Origin: an uncultured Flavobacteriaceae bacterium
GTDB taxonomy: Bacteria > Bacteroidota > Bacteroidia > Flavobacteriales > Flavobacteriaceae
Reading direction: 5' to 3'
DNA length: 64,000 nt
Assembly (NCBI GenBank): GCA_947494825.1
Contig: CANLWN010000001.1
Span: forward strand, 62,001 to 126,000
Made by a program: the position numbers and the translations under genes. Every line of letters starts with the position of its first letter. Position 1 is the first letter of the stretch. A model generated the notes under the pieces. The model had not been told where the DNA came from, did not search any database, and worked only from the letters and a program-made list of their open reading frames with translations. Below, piece by piece: positions 34,954 through 44,157 of the stretch.

Positions 34954-36087
34954 ATGAAAACATCGCTGTTGTATCCTTGTTTTTTCTTTTGTGCTTCCCT
35001 ACTTTGTGCACAGGACGGGATTCGCGAGCTGGGGATATTGCCCAACGAGGTGGAAGAAACCTCAGGACTTGTTTTTTACAATGGTCGTATCCTTACCCAC
35101 AACGATTCTGGAAATGACCCGCAGCTCTTTGAAATTGACACCCTATCCCTCGAGGTTTTGCGAACGGTCCGCATCTCAAATGCCGAGAACGTGGATTGGG
35201 AGGATATGGCTCAGGATGAGGCGTATTTTTACATTGGTGATTTCGGTAATTTTAACGGTGATCGAAGGGATTTAGCGGTATATCGCGTCGCAAAGGCCGA
35301 TTATGATTCCTCTGACACGGTAAGTGCGGACAGAATCGACTTCACCTATGCGGACCAGACCGATTTTTCGCCAACGCCCCGGAGCAATTGGGACGCGGAG
35401 GCATTGGTTGTACTAGGGAGCGAATTGGTGATATTGACGAAACAATGGCAGGACTTGGGCAGCGTGGCCTATGCTTTACCCAAAGTGCCTGGAAGTCATA
35501 TTGCCAGAAACCTGGGGAGCTATCCCGTAAACGGTTTACTTACCGGCGCGACCTATAATCCTACTACCCAAGTGCTTTTCCTTATTGGATATAGCGAACT
35601 TTTACTCCCTTTTACCTTACGGTTTTCCGAGGTAACGATCGACTCCTTTTTTGTTGGAGACGGGGAACGGATCAACCTGAACATAGGTTTTGCCCAGATA
35701 GAGGGCATCACATTTTCCACTGAGGCCCAATATTTTGTTTCTTCCGAACGCTTTGTAAATGACAATCCGCCCATTACTGCAGCGTCGCGTTTGTTTTCCT
35801 TTAGCATCGCCATAGACGCCGAACCGGTTGACGAAACCCCTGAAGAAGGGAATCAATTGCTGCTGTACCGAAGATTGGGCTCTGGAGATTTAGGGTATGA
35901 ACTCCAGACAGAAAGACGGATTTTTGGGCGGGCGATCTTTGATGCTCTGGGAAGGCGAATAACCTATACCCGAGCCGATAGGATATCGGGCAATACCGTG
36001 GACATATCCGGTTTGCGTGCGGCAATATACTATCTCACCTTTTACCTGGATGACGAAATCTTGTCCAAACCCTTTGTGCTGGACTGA
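34954..36087 (+). CDS. Secreted protein with a putative T9SS C-terminal sorting domain
   Basis: About 377 residues with a signal peptide (LLYPCFFFCASLLCAQ). The main part looks like a beta-propeller-type repeat protein (SGNDPQLFEIDTLSL, FYIGDFGNFNGD). The last ~75 residues form a type A sorting-like domain (FDALGRRITYTRAD, SGLRAAIYYLTFYLDDE, ending in KPFVLD). Such domains direct export through the type IX system and attachment to or release from the cell surface. I chose the ATG at 34954 because it immediately precedes the signal peptide. No enzyme motif is recognised. Confidence 0.75.
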   Translation: MKTSLLYPCFFFCASLLCAQDGIRELGILPNEVEETSGLVFYNGRILTHNDSGNDPQLFEIDTLSLEVLRTVRISNAENVDWEDMAQDEAYFYIGDFGNFNGDRRDLAVYRVAKADYDSSDTVSADRIDFTYADQTDFSPTPRSNWDAEALVVLGSELVILTKQWQDLGSVAYALPKVPGSHIARNLGSYPVNGLLTGATYNPTTQVLFLIGYSELLLPFTLRFSEVTIDSFFVGDGERINLNIGFAQIEGITFSTEAQYFVSSERFVNDNPPITAASRLFSFSIAIDAEPVDETPEEGNQLLLYRRLGSGDLGYELQTERRIFGRAIFDALGRRITYTRADRISGNTVDISGLRAAIYYLTFYLDDEILSKPFVLD

Positions 36088-36148
36088 TTTTATACCGGAC
36101 CGCTTTTTATTTAAGGATTTATTAACAAGGGAGCTATACCATTATATT

Positions 36149-36156
36149 TAGTTTTG
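36149..36156 (+). promoter_or_regulatory. -7 promoter element for the DUF2911 gene
   Basis: TAGTTTTG matches TAnnTTTG, 26 nt before the ATG at 36182. Confidence 0.6.
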
Positions 36157-36181
36157 TAGGAACACGTAAACCTAAATTAAA

Positions 36182-37030
36182 ATGAAAAAATTATCTCTTT
36201 TATTATGTACTGTGCTTGCTTCGTTCACCATGCAGGCGCAATTGACCACCCCTCAGCCCAGCCCTACTGCAAAAGTGGAGCAGAAAGTTGGCCTTACCGA
36301 TGTTACCTTGGAATATTCCAGGCCATCGATGCGGGACAGAACTATTTTTGGGGAACTTGTTCCTTATGACAAATTATGGAGAACAGGGGCCAATAAAAAC
36401 ACCATGATCACCTTTGGTGATGATGTGGTTGTGGACGGACAAACCTTAAAGGCCGGTTCCTATGCCATCTTTACAAAACCGGGTGCCACTGCTTGGGAAG
36501 TTATTTTTTACGCCGATACCGAAAACTGGGGAACACCTAGGGAATGGGACGATAGCAAAGTAGCTGCCAAGACCACAGTAGAGGTGTATAACATGCCTAT
36601 GGCCATTGAGACCTATACGATGACTTTTGATGACCTTAGCAACAATTCCGCTACTTTGGGAATGTTATGGGAAAAAAGCTATGTAGGTGTAAAGTTTGAT
36701 GTGCCCACCGTTGAAAAAGCGGTGAAGAGCATAGAGAGCGTTATGAACGGTCCTAGTGGAAATGATTATTATGCCGCTGCGTCCTACTACTATGAGGAAG
36801 GAAAGGATTTGGCTAAGGCTAAGGAATGGATAGACAAAGCCGTTGCTGCCGACAAGGAAGGCCGGGCTTTTTGGGTAATGCGCAGACAATCCCTTATTTA
36901 TGCCAAAATGGGTGATACCAAAGGCGCTATTGAAGCAGCTAAGAAGTCTTTGGCTTCTGCCACGGCCGCTGATAATAAGGACTACGTAAAACTTAATCAG
37001 GATTCCCTTAAGGAATGGGGTGCGCTGTAA
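36182..37030 (+). CDS. DUF2911 secreted protein with C-terminal TPR-like helices
   Basis: The 282 residues have a signal peptide (LLLCTVLASFTMQA) and a DUF2911 domain (DVTLEYSRPSMRDRTIFGEL, LWRTGANKNTMITFGDDV). The C-terminal 90 residues are helical repeats (AASYYYEEGKDLAKAKEWID, MGDTKGAIEAAKKSL). DUF2911 is common in Bacteroidota and of unknown function. It has its own promoter and terminator. Confidence 0.92.
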   Translation: MKKLSLLLCTVLASFTMQAQLTTPQPSPTAKVEQKVGLTDVTLEYSRPSMRDRTIFGELVPYDKLWRTGANKNTMITFGDDVVVDGQTLKAGSYAIFTKPGATAWEVIFYADTENWGTPREWDDSKVAAKTTVEVYNMPMAIETYTMTFDDLSNNSATLGMLWEKSYVGVKFDVPTVEKAVKSIESVMNGPSGNDYYAAASYYYEEGKDLAKAKEWIDKAVAADKEGRAFWVMRRQSLIYAKMGDTKGAIEAAKKSLASATAADNKDYVKLNQDSLKEWGAL

Positions 37031-37055
37031 TGGCGATAGAAAATTCTTGAAAACT

Positions 37056-37086
37056 AACCCTGACCTTTTCGGTCGGGGTTTTTTTA
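37056..37086 (+). terminator. Terminator after the DUF2911 gene
   Basis: Stem AACCCTGACC/GGTCGGGGTT (one G-T pair) with a short loop and a T-run. It also sits between the converging DUF2911 and symporter genes. Confidence 0.9.
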
Positions 37087-38790
37087 TAGGGTAATGGGCG
37101 GGTTCTTCAGCATGCGATCAAAACTCTCAAGAAGACAGGCCAAGACAATGACCAGCGCACAGCCAAAAGCATTGAGCCATAGATAGGACATCCACTCATA
37201 GTACCATCCAAAAATGACAATGGCCTGGGTGATGATGGCGGCAACGAAAACAGCGTTGCCCTTTACGAACTTGAAAAAGAAGGCCAATAAAAAGATACCG
37301 AGTACATTGCCGTAAAAAATGGAGCCAATAATATTTACCAATTGGATCAGGTTATCGAACAGGTTGGCGTAACAGGCAATCAGAATGGCAATGACCCCCC
37401 AAAGCATGGTAAAGCCCTTGGACACCAATACGTAGTGCTTGGGCGAAAAGGTCCCCTTTCTGTTCCTTTTGTAAAGGTCTAGGGCTGTAATGGTCCCCAA
37501 GGCGTTTAATTCCGAAGCCGTAGATGACATAGCGGCTGAAAGAATGACCGCCAAAAGCAACCCGATCAGGCCCCTGGGTAAATGGTTCAGGATAAAGTGG
37601 ATGAATACGTAATCCTTGTCATTGGTTTCCACAGATGCATCTGCCTGCTGTATCATGGCCCTGGCCGCGTTTCTATTGCTAAGTTCCTTGCGATTAAGAA
37701 ATTTAATCTCCTGCTTGGCCGTTTCAATGGACTCTGCCTCCCCGAGTTCCAAGGCCGCTGAAAATTTGTTCTGGGCCAGCTTTTTTTCGGCCTCAAGCAC
37801 CCTATGGCCTTCTTCCAATGCCTTGTAATCGGCTGCATATGAGGAAGCGGCCACGGCATTCGTTGCAGCCGGATTAAAATTCAGGGGAGAGGCGTTGTAC
37901 TGATAAAAAACAAAGACTAAAACACCTACCAAAAGAATCAAAAACTGCATAGGTATTTTTAAGACGCCATTGAAAATGAGGCCCAACTGACTTTCGGTGA
38001 CCGATTTTCCAGAAAGATACCGCTGCACCTGACTTTGGTCCGTACCAAAATAGGAGAGTGCTAAAAACAGCCCCCCCGTAATACCGCTCCAAAAGGTATA
38101 GCGACTTTTGGTGTTGAGGTCAAAATCGAGCACGTTCAATTTATCACTGGCCCCTGCAATTTTTAGTGCCTTGTTGAAAGAGATGTCCTCTGGCAAGTAC
38201 CCCAGAATAAAGAAGAAGGCCGTGAACATTCCGATCATCATGATGAACATTTGCTGCTTTTGGGTCACGTTCACCGCTTTGGTACCTCCTGATACCGTAT
38301 AGATAATGACCAAAACTCCAATGATGATGCTCAATGTTCTAAGGTCCCATCCAAGTACGGCCGATAGGATAATGGCAGGGGCAAAGATGGTAATCCCCGC
38401 TGCCAAACCACGTTGGATCAAAAATAAGATCGCCGCCAAAGTACGTGTTTTAAGATCAAAACGATTTTCCAGAAACTCATAGGCCGTATACACCTTGAGT
38501 TTATGGTATATGGGAACAAAAACGACACAAATGATAATCATGGCCAGGGGCAATCCAAAGTAGAACTGAACAAAGCCCATACCGTCATGAAAGGCTTGCC
38601 CGGGTGTGGACAAAAATGTGATGGCACTGGCCTGGGTGGCCATCACAGACAGGCCAATGGTCCACCATTTGGCTTTGTTTCCACCAAGGACATAATCGTT
38701 TACATCCTTATTCCCCTTGGTTTTCCAGACTCCGTAGCCCACGATAAAGAGCAAGGTTCCGACAAGAATGATCCAATCAAGTACTGCCAT
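37084..38790 (-). CDS. Sodium:solute symporter (SSS family)
   Basis: The 568 residues contain about 13 hydrophobic helices. Family motifs include GYGVWKTKGNKDVNDYVLGG, LSVMATQASAITFLSTPGQ and AVILSAAMSSTASELNALGT, matching bacteroidete SSS transporters of sugars or sialic-acid-type solutes. A charged helical insert (about 320-370, EEGHRVLEAEKKLAQNKFSA) interrupts two helices. It lies at the 3' end of the PIG-L / 33-aa peptide operon, one nt after the peptide's stop, so substrate handling is probably coupled to the deacetylase. Confidence 0.92.
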   Translation of the reverse strand: MAVLDWIILVGTLLFIVGYGVWKTKGNKDVNDYVLGGNKAKWWTIGLSVMATQASAITFLSTPGQAFHDGMGFVQFYFGLPLAMIIICVVFVPIYHKLKVYTAYEFLENRFDLKTRTLAAILFLIQRGLAAGITIFAPAIILSAVLGWDLRTLSIIIGVLVIIYTVSGGTKAVNVTQKQQMFIMMIGMFTAFFFILGYLPEDISFNKALKIAGASDKLNVLDFDLNTKSRYTFWSGITGGLFLALSYFGTDQSQVQRYLSGKSVTESQLGLIFNGVLKIPMQFLILLVGVLVFVFYQYNASPLNFNPAATNAVAASSYAADYKALEEGHRVLEAEKKLAQNKFSAALELGEAESIETAKQEIKFLNRKELSNRNAARAMIQQADASVETNDKDYVFIHFILNHLPRGLIGLLLAVILSAAMSSTASELNALGTITALDLYKRNRKGTFSPKHYVLVSKGFTMLWGVIAILIACYANLFDNLIQLVNIIGSIFYGNVLGIFLLAFFFKFVKGNAVFVAAIITQAIVIFGWYYEWMSYLWLNAFGCALVIVLACLLESFDRMLKNPPITL

Positions 38791-38791
38791 A

Positions 38792-38893
38792 TTATCTAAA
38801 TGCGGTCATAATAAAATAAAAGATCACTATGTATGTGATGTTGACGAGGAGTACTAGGGTGTATTCCTTTTTCCAGATGAACTTATTCTGCAT
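38792..38893 (-). CDS. 33-aa single-helix membrane micropeptide in the PIG-L/SSS operon
   Basis: ATG at 38893 opens a 33-residue peptide: a charged N-terminus (MQNKFIWKKEY) and a hydrophobic helix (TLVLLVNITYIVIFYFIMTA). It begins 4 nt after the PIG-L stop (38898) and ends 1 nt before the symporter ATG (38790), too tight to be a non-coding gap. A transporter-associated accessory subunit is the likely role. Confidence 0.75.
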   Translation of the reverse strand: MQNKFIWKKEYTLVLLVNITYIVIFYFIMTAFR

Positions 38894-38897
38894 GGGG

Positions 38898-41429
38898 TTA
38901 TCCTTTAACGGCACTTTCGGTTTCCACTTTTTCCTTACCTAGGGATATCATATTGGCGAACAGCTTGTATGCTCCGGAAACGCCTGCAGGCAGTTCCCTG
39001 AAAAAACTGAGCCCGGTATAGATATAATTTCCCTTTCCGTGGGGTGCCACCAATAGGCTTCCCGTTTTGGGAGATTCCCCCTCGTCCTGCATGGAGAGCA
39101 CGGGAGTAAACTGGGGATCCCATTCCTCTGGAAAGTAGAGCCCCCGTTCCTGTACCCATCCGTCAAAGTCTTTTTCCGTAATCGGATTGGGGAAATTTAC
39201 CAAGGCGTGCCTTTTGGCCAAGATTTCCACCTCGGAATTTTCATCGGTAACCCTGCCTCTTGAAAGTTTTAGAGGATATGGGGCAATATTTTCAAATTGT
39301 TTGCTCCACCTACCGGCGGTATTGTACTGTACGATCAGGTTACCACCTTCCTTCACGTAATCCAACAAATAACGTTGCTTGAACTTAAGTTCCGGGACTA
39401 CATTATAGGCACGTATGCCCACTACTATGGCATCGTATTTTTCCAGGGTTCCTTCCTGTATGCTTGTGGGGTCTATGGTGTGTACCTTATAACCTATCTG
39501 TTCCAGGCTCTCGGGAACCTCATCGCCGGCGCCCACAATATAGCCTATATGTTCTCCTGATTTCTGGATATTTAAACGCACTACTTTGGTCTCTGAAGGC
39601 AGTAAAATGGACTGCTTGGGAACATGGTCGTAATTGATCTCTACCAATTCCTTGACATACATGTCCCCGTTTACGGAAACTTGTGGGCGAATATGGCCTT
39701 CACTTTCTCCCGATGGGGGTACTACCGTAAATATTACGGTTTGTTCATCGCCTTTTTGTCCGATGCTAAAATCGATTCTTTCAGGGGACACCTTCCAATC
39801 CACCGGAACATCAAGGGCTACGTTTCCGCTGAGGTCATTTTTGCCTGCCTTTACGATTACAGGGATTTCCTTGGACCTGGAATCCGCAAATATGATTACT
39901 TTGTCCATAACCCGGGCCGTTACCTCGGGGAGTATTTCAAAGGGCTGGTACAATTCTCCTTTATCCGGTTTTGAATGTCGATATACTACCGGTCTTTTCA
40001 TGTGGATCGTATAGCCGCCGAATTCAAGTTCAAAATCGGCATGGAAAGCACGGGGCGTCTCTGCCTGGCCCACCAAATGTTGGTCTTTTACCATATAGGT
40101 CCCCAAGCTCCCTTTTTCGGACAGCCAGTAGGGACTTGTGTACCTGGTATCTTCAAGGATTTCCAGATCTAGTTCAACCACCATCTTTTTATTTTCTTCC
40201 AAGCGTACCACCGAATCAAGGGTGTTATTGGCCGAAAGTGAAATGGACTTAAGGATAATATCGGCGGCACTTCGGTTGAGGACTTCTACCCCCACCTTTA
40301 ATTTGCCCGCAGGGTTGGCGAAGGCCTCCTTGGCAGACGCCTCCAGATAGAGTCCGGAAACCGCGGCGATGATATCCTCCAGTTCCTTGGATTTTATTTT
40401 TTTCCAATGTGTGTCCTGTACCTGTTGAAGCAGTTTGTAGGCTTCCACCAACTGGGGCAGGTGTTGGGTAGGATCCACAAAGTCAAAATCGGCTTCTATG
40501 GCATATAGGATTTTTCCAATGGCCTCACCACCTTGAATACGTGACCAAGAGGTATCAATGCCATCAAAAACGTTGCTCTTGTCCGTTGGCAAATCGCCTT
40601 TGATGAGTTCAATATATTCGTTCTGCGAGCCTCTGGTGGTCAATCTTCCAAAGCCTTGGCAGAGGTGTTGACTACTGGCCATGGAGGCAATTTCGTTGTT
40701 CGAAAGTCCTTTCATGGGATAATAGACCCCGATATCAAAATTCAACATATTGGATTTATCGGCCTTGGCAAAATTTTCCTGACTCCCATAAAACCACCAT
40801 GACGTATTGAAGAAAACCCGTTTGGGCTGCCAAACACTAGTGGACTTTAATTGCTCCGGATAGGCCTTGGCGTCATTGGTCAGGTCAAAGGCCTCAACGC
40901 TTAACATCGCCGAGGAAGTATGGTGCCCATGAGTGCTACCGGGCGTCCTGTGATCAAAACGATTGATGATCACATCGGGCTTAAGGTTCCGTATGACCCA
41001 GACCACATCGCCCAGAACGGTTTCCTTGTCCCAGACCCTCAAGGTCTCGTTGGGATGTTTGGAATATCCAAAGTCATTGGCTCTGGTAAAGTACTGTTCC
41101 CCGCCATCTATACGTCTTGCCGCCAATAGTTCCTGGGTTCTGAGCACGCCCAGCAATTCACGGAGTTCAGGTCCGATAAGGTTTTGCCCTCCATCACCAC
41201 GGGTCAGGGATAGATAGGCCGTTTTTGCCTTTACCTCGTTGGAGAGGTAAGAAATTAAGCGGGTATTCTCATCATCCGGATGCGCTGCGATATACAGGGC
41301 CGTCCCCAAAAAATTGAGTTTTTGGAGCGAATGGTATATGTCAGAGGAGGATAATTTTTTAGGAGCTTGTCCCTGGCTGAATGGAGCTGCCAGCAGAAGC
41401 CCAATGCAGCAAACCAAGAAGTTACGCAT
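38898..41429 (-). CDS. Secreted PIG-L-family deacetylase with C-terminal GATase-like domain
   Basis: The 843 residues begin with a signal peptide (CCIGLLLAAPFSQGQ). An LmbE/PIG-L domain follows with the zinc motif AAHPDDENT at about 57 and TRGDGGQN, then HGHHTSSAML. A long beta-rich middle part precedes a C-terminal class I glutamine-amidotransferase/ThuA-like domain (YDAIVVGIRAYNVV, YVKEGGNLIVQYNT). PIG-L enzymes remove N-acetyl groups from amino sugars. The operon with an SSS transporter implies periplasmic processing of an acetylated sugar or similar solute before uptake. Confidence 0.92.
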   Translation of the reverse strand: MRNFLVCCIGLLLAAPFSQGQAPKKLSSSDIYHSLQKLNFLGTALYIAAHPDDENTRLISYLSNEVKAKTAYLSLTRGDGGQNLIGPELRELLGVLRTQELLAARRIDGGEQYFTRANDFGYSKHPNETLRVWDKETVLGDVVWVIRNLKPDVIINRFDHRTPGSTHGHHTSSAMLSVEAFDLTNDAKAYPEQLKSTSVWQPKRVFFNTSWWFYGSQENFAKADKSNMLNFDIGVYYPMKGLSNNEIASMASSQHLCQGFGRLTTRGSQNEYIELIKGDLPTDKSNVFDGIDTSWSRIQGGEAIGKILYAIEADFDFVDPTQHLPQLVEAYKLLQQVQDTHWKKIKSKELEDIIAAVSGLYLEASAKEAFANPAGKLKVGVEVLNRSAADIILKSISLSANNTLDSVVRLEENKKMVVELDLEILEDTRYTSPYWLSEKGSLGTYMVKDQHLVGQAETPRAFHADFELEFGGYTIHMKRPVVYRHSKPDKGELYQPFEILPEVTARVMDKVIIFADSRSKEIPVIVKAGKNDLSGNVALDVPVDWKVSPERIDFSIGQKGDEQTVIFTVVPPSGESEGHIRPQVSVNGDMYVKELVEINYDHVPKQSILLPSETKVVRLNIQKSGEHIGYIVGAGDEVPESLEQIGYKVHTIDPTSIQEGTLEKYDAIVVGIRAYNVVPELKFKQRYLLDYVKEGGNLIVQYNTAGRWSKQFENIAPYPLKLSRGRVTDENSEVEILAKRHALVNFPNPITEKDFDGWVQERGLYFPEEWDPQFTPVLSMQDEGESPKTGSLLVAPHGKGNYIYTGLSFFRELPAGVSGAYKLFANMISLGKEKVETESAVKG

Positions 41430-41543
41430 AGTTGGATGTTTTGTCGGTAACCAAAGATAGAAAGATTAGCCCCCCACCAATAACATTTAAAACTTCTTTA
41501 ACACGCATAGATTCACGCGCCAACTCAAAATCATGGAAAAACA

Positions 41544-42047
41544 TTATTGGATCCGGACTACGCCTTTCTGAAGCAATAGGCTGTTCGGGTAAGTCACCAG
41601 CTGTCCTTTATCCGTGATAAGATGTACGTGAAAGGCCCTAATATCGTCTATTACGGCTTCTTCGGGGAAATCGTTATCCAGGATATGGATGCGATCTCCA
41701 ATTTTAAAGGGAAAATAGAAAAAGAGGATAATCCCGGCTGTGATGTTGCTCAAAATGGACCAGGAAGCGAAAAGAGCGACTCCCAATACGGCAAAAAGGG
41801 AAGAAAAAATAAGGCCCAGTTCCTTGACGTTTACGCCCCAAATAAAAATAAGGGCTACAACGCTCAGTGAAGTAAGCCCAATAGATACGTACTTGACCAC
41901 CAGTCGGGTGCGCACTTCGTTGATATCGCTGAGCTTTCCCACCTTGCGAATGGCCTTTGTGGTCACAAACCGCAAAATCAATAAAACAAGCAGACAAATG
42001 AGCGTACCCAGCAGCTCATTTTGGTAATCCATAATAAATTCTTCCAT
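41544..42047 (-). CDS. Small-conductance mechanosensitive channel (MscS family)
   Basis: The 167 residues hold about three transmembrane helices and the MscS pore/beta-domain core: FAVLGVALFASWSILSNITAGI (pore helix) and DRIHILDNDFPEEAVIDDI. It is a minimal MscS without the large C-terminal cage. Opens under membrane tension in hypo-osmotic shock. Directly downstream (2 nt) of the lipoprotein gene. Confidence 0.85.
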   Translation of the reverse strand: MEEFIMDYQNELLGTLICLLVLLILRFVTTKAIRKVGKLSDINEVRTRLVVKYVSIGLTSLSVVALIFIWGVNVKELGLIFSSLFAVLGVALFASWSILSNITAGIILFFYFPFKIGDRIHILDNDFPEEAVIDDIRAFHVHLITDKGQLVTYPNSLLLQKGVVRIQ

Positions 42048-42049
42048 AC

Positions 42050-43006
42050 TTAGAGACCTAGACTATCCCTTAAATATATGTCATCATTTCCATTTTGTCC
42101 CCAATAGGCCGATTTTATACGCTTTATTTTTGTGGCCGTGGAGGTCATGGCCTTCGCATTGGGACCAAAACCACTTTTACCGGTTTCCGACCAGCTTTCA
42201 ATCGTATGTGGAAAAGCAGTGGTAAAATTAATGGTCAGCGTACGTTCCAATTCCGGATAAACCAAGGTATAGGAACGCATATCACCATCGGTATTTATCG
42301 TCGCTGTTGCCTTGTAGGCTTTTATTTCCGCGTGTCTGAGCCTAATGTATTCCAGGGAGGGAATAATCTGTACCTCGCCCACGGGCAAATGATTGGGTGA
42401 GATTCGGATCTTGTTCCAGAGCTCGTTCTCCAAAACGGCTTTCTCCAATTGCAGCTGCTGATCTGCTTCGGATTCAAAATAGGAATGGGAGGTAATTTCA
42501 AATTTATCCCTGTTGTTCAGTTGGGCGTACACATGTCCGCACCATTCCTGTACCGAGGTGGATACTTTTACCGCATGCCTGTTATCCGCTACGGGATAAA
42601 AGCTGCTGCCCATAATGGAGTAGGGGTATATACCCGTGAGGTAGTTCTTGGTACTGTTTAATTTGAGCACAGGGATATTGTCCGCATTGTGCCCATCTGC
42701 CTTAACCTGCTTACCGGCCAGGAAAGGTTCCGTAACATAGACCAATACGGCTTTTCCTTCACGTAACTGCCCGTAACGGGCTTGGGTAAGTTCATATGAA
42801 GTAATCTCGGCATTTCCGGCATACCAGTATTTTTTGAACGCCTCGGAAAGCGCTCTTTTAGGAGTTTCGAGGGCTGGCGCCGGTTCCATATTCAGTGCTA
42901 CTTCCTTGGCCTTTGGTTCCTTGGCCTTTTCCTCACAAGATGCCATAAAGACTGTGAGGGCGATCAGGCCAAAAAATGTGGTTTTAAATGGTACGTATTT
43001 TTTCAT
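42050..43006 (-). CDS. Lipoprotein of unknown function upstream of mscS
   Basis: The 318 residues start at ATG 43006 with a lipoprotein signal (FFGLIALTVFMASC, lipobox Cys near 24), then KAKEPKAKEVAL. The body has GNAEITSYELTQARYG and LVYPELERTLTINFTTAFPH. I recognise no domain. Proteins of this type are sometimes labelled 'Maf' in databases, probably only because they adjoin the true maf gene upstream. An in-frame TTG at 43057 is a less likely start. Confidence 0.65.
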   Translation of the reverse strand: MKKYVPFKTTFFGLIALTVFMASCEEKAKEPKAKEVALNMEPAPALETPKRALSEAFKKYWYAGNAEITSYELTQARYGQLREGKAVLVYVTEPFLAGKQVKADGHNADNIPVLKLNSTKNYLTGIYPYSIMGSSFYPVADNRHAVKVSTSVQEWCGHVYAQLNNRDKFEITSHSYFESEADQQLQLEKAVLENELWNKIRISPNHLPVGEVQIIPSLEYIRLRHAEIKAYKATATINTDGDMRSYTLVYPELERTLTINFTTAFPHTIESWSETGKSGFGPNAKAMTSTATKIKRIKSAYWGQNGNDDIYLRDSLGL

Positions 43007-43040
43007 GTCCCTTGTTTTTGATAAAATTAACGATCTATCC

Positions 43041-43628
43041 TCAGGAAACCATGGCAATTAACGTTTTGTAAACTAAATGGGTAGGCAGGCCCATCACATT
43101 GGTATAGGAGCCCTGGATCTCCTCTACACCCATATGCCCGATCCACTCCTGGATGCCATAAGCGCCGGCTTTGTCAAAGGGTTGGTAATGGTCTATATAG
43201 AACCAGATCTCCTCATCGGTAAGGGCCTTGAACTTCACTTTGGTAGTACTGTTGATCGTCTCTTGCCGGTCCGTGCTGGTAAAGCAGACCGAGCTGATTA
43301 CTTCGTGCCAGTCATTGGAAAGACTGCGGAGCATCTGAAAAGCCTCTTCCCGATCCTTGGGCTTGGCCAGGGAGCGGTCTTTATACCAGACCACCGTATC
43401 GGAGGTAATAACGATTTCACCGGGTTTTAAACCGCCTTTAAACGCTTGGGCCTTTAGCTGGGCCAGATAATCAGAAATCCCGGGACCTCTAAGGTGGTCC
43501 GGATAGACCTCCTCCACGGGTTTGACCCGTACTTCAAAATTGAGATGCATGGCCTTGAAAAACTCCTGCCTTCGCGGCGACCCCGATGCCAAAATAAGCT
43601 GTAGGTCCTTTAGTTTGTCGAGCGCCAT
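43041..43628 (-). CDS. maf: Maf-like nucleotide pyrophosphatase
   Basis: About 195 residues from ATG 43628: LILASGSPRRQEFF at the N-terminus (Maf signature), EIVITSDTVVWYKDR (catalytic Asp/Glu region) and CFTSTDRQETIN. Maf proteins hydrolyse non-canonical or modified nucleoside triphosphates, such as dTTP/UTP types, as house-cleaning enzymes. It follows the KdsC-like gene with 1 nt spacing. Confidence 0.9.
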   Translation of the reverse strand: MALDKLKDLQLILASGSPRRQEFFKAMHLNFEVRVKPVEEVYPDHLRGPGISDYLAQLKAQAFKGGLKPGEIVITSDTVVWYKDRSLAKPKDREEAFQMLRSLSNDWHEVISSVCFTSTDRQETINSTTKVKFKALTDEEIWFYIDHYQPFDKAGAYGIQEWIGHMGVEEIQGSYTNVMGLPTHLVYKTLIAMVS

Positions 43629-43629
43629 A

Positions 43630-44157
43630 TTAGTCGTTTTTTGCACTGAAATTCCCGTGCCAATCCCCATGGACCTTCAAAACCTGCTCAATGACGTCGC
43701 GCACACAACCCTCACCTCCGTTCAGGTGCGAGATGTATTTTGATACTTCCTTGACCTCCGGAGCGGCATTCTGTGGACAAGTGGGCAGGCCTACCAAGCC
43801 CATGGGGGGAATATCGGGCAGATCATCCCCCATATACAATATCTGCTCCTTTTTAAGGGTATACATGTCCATATATTCCAAAAGGGGTTCTTCCTTGTGA
43901 TGGGCGCCCAGGTAGATATCGGTAACCCCAAGACCCTGTAGGCGTTCTTTTACCCCCGGGTTGGTCCCTCCGGTGATAATACAGACCTGATATCCTTTTT
44001 GCAGGGCCGTCTTGAGGGCATAACCGTCCTTGACACTCATCTTTCGAAGTAATTCGCCCTTACTGGTAATGAGTACAGTACCATCCGTAAATACGCCATC
44101 CACGTCAAAGACAAAAGTGGTAATGTCCTTTAAATACGTTTTATAACTTTTCTCCAT
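43630..44157 (-). CDS. kdsC: KDO-8-phosphate phosphatase (KdsC-like HAD)
   Basis: A 175-residue type C0 HAD phosphatase with FDVDGVFTDG (Asp18/Asp20), VCIITGGTN and MGDDLPDIPPMGLVG, the KdsC pattern. It hydrolyses KDO-8-phosphate for lipopolysaccharide core synthesis. Overlap of 17 nt with the DUF2520 gene and 1-nt spacing to maf show an operon. Confidence 0.93.
   Translation of the reverse strand: MEKSYKTYLKDITTFVFDVDGVFTDGTVLITSKGELLRKMSVKDGYALKTALQKGYQVCIITGGTNPGVKERLQGLGVTDIYLGAHHKEEPLLEYMDMYTLKKEQILYMGDDLPDIPPMGLVGLPTCPQNAAPEVKEVSKYISHLNGGEGCVRDVIEQVLKVHGDWHGNFSAKND

Noticed and set aside
42050-43006. Maf-type function for the lipoprotein gene
   Set aside because: It has a lipobox and no ASGSPRR motif; the true maf gene is next to it.
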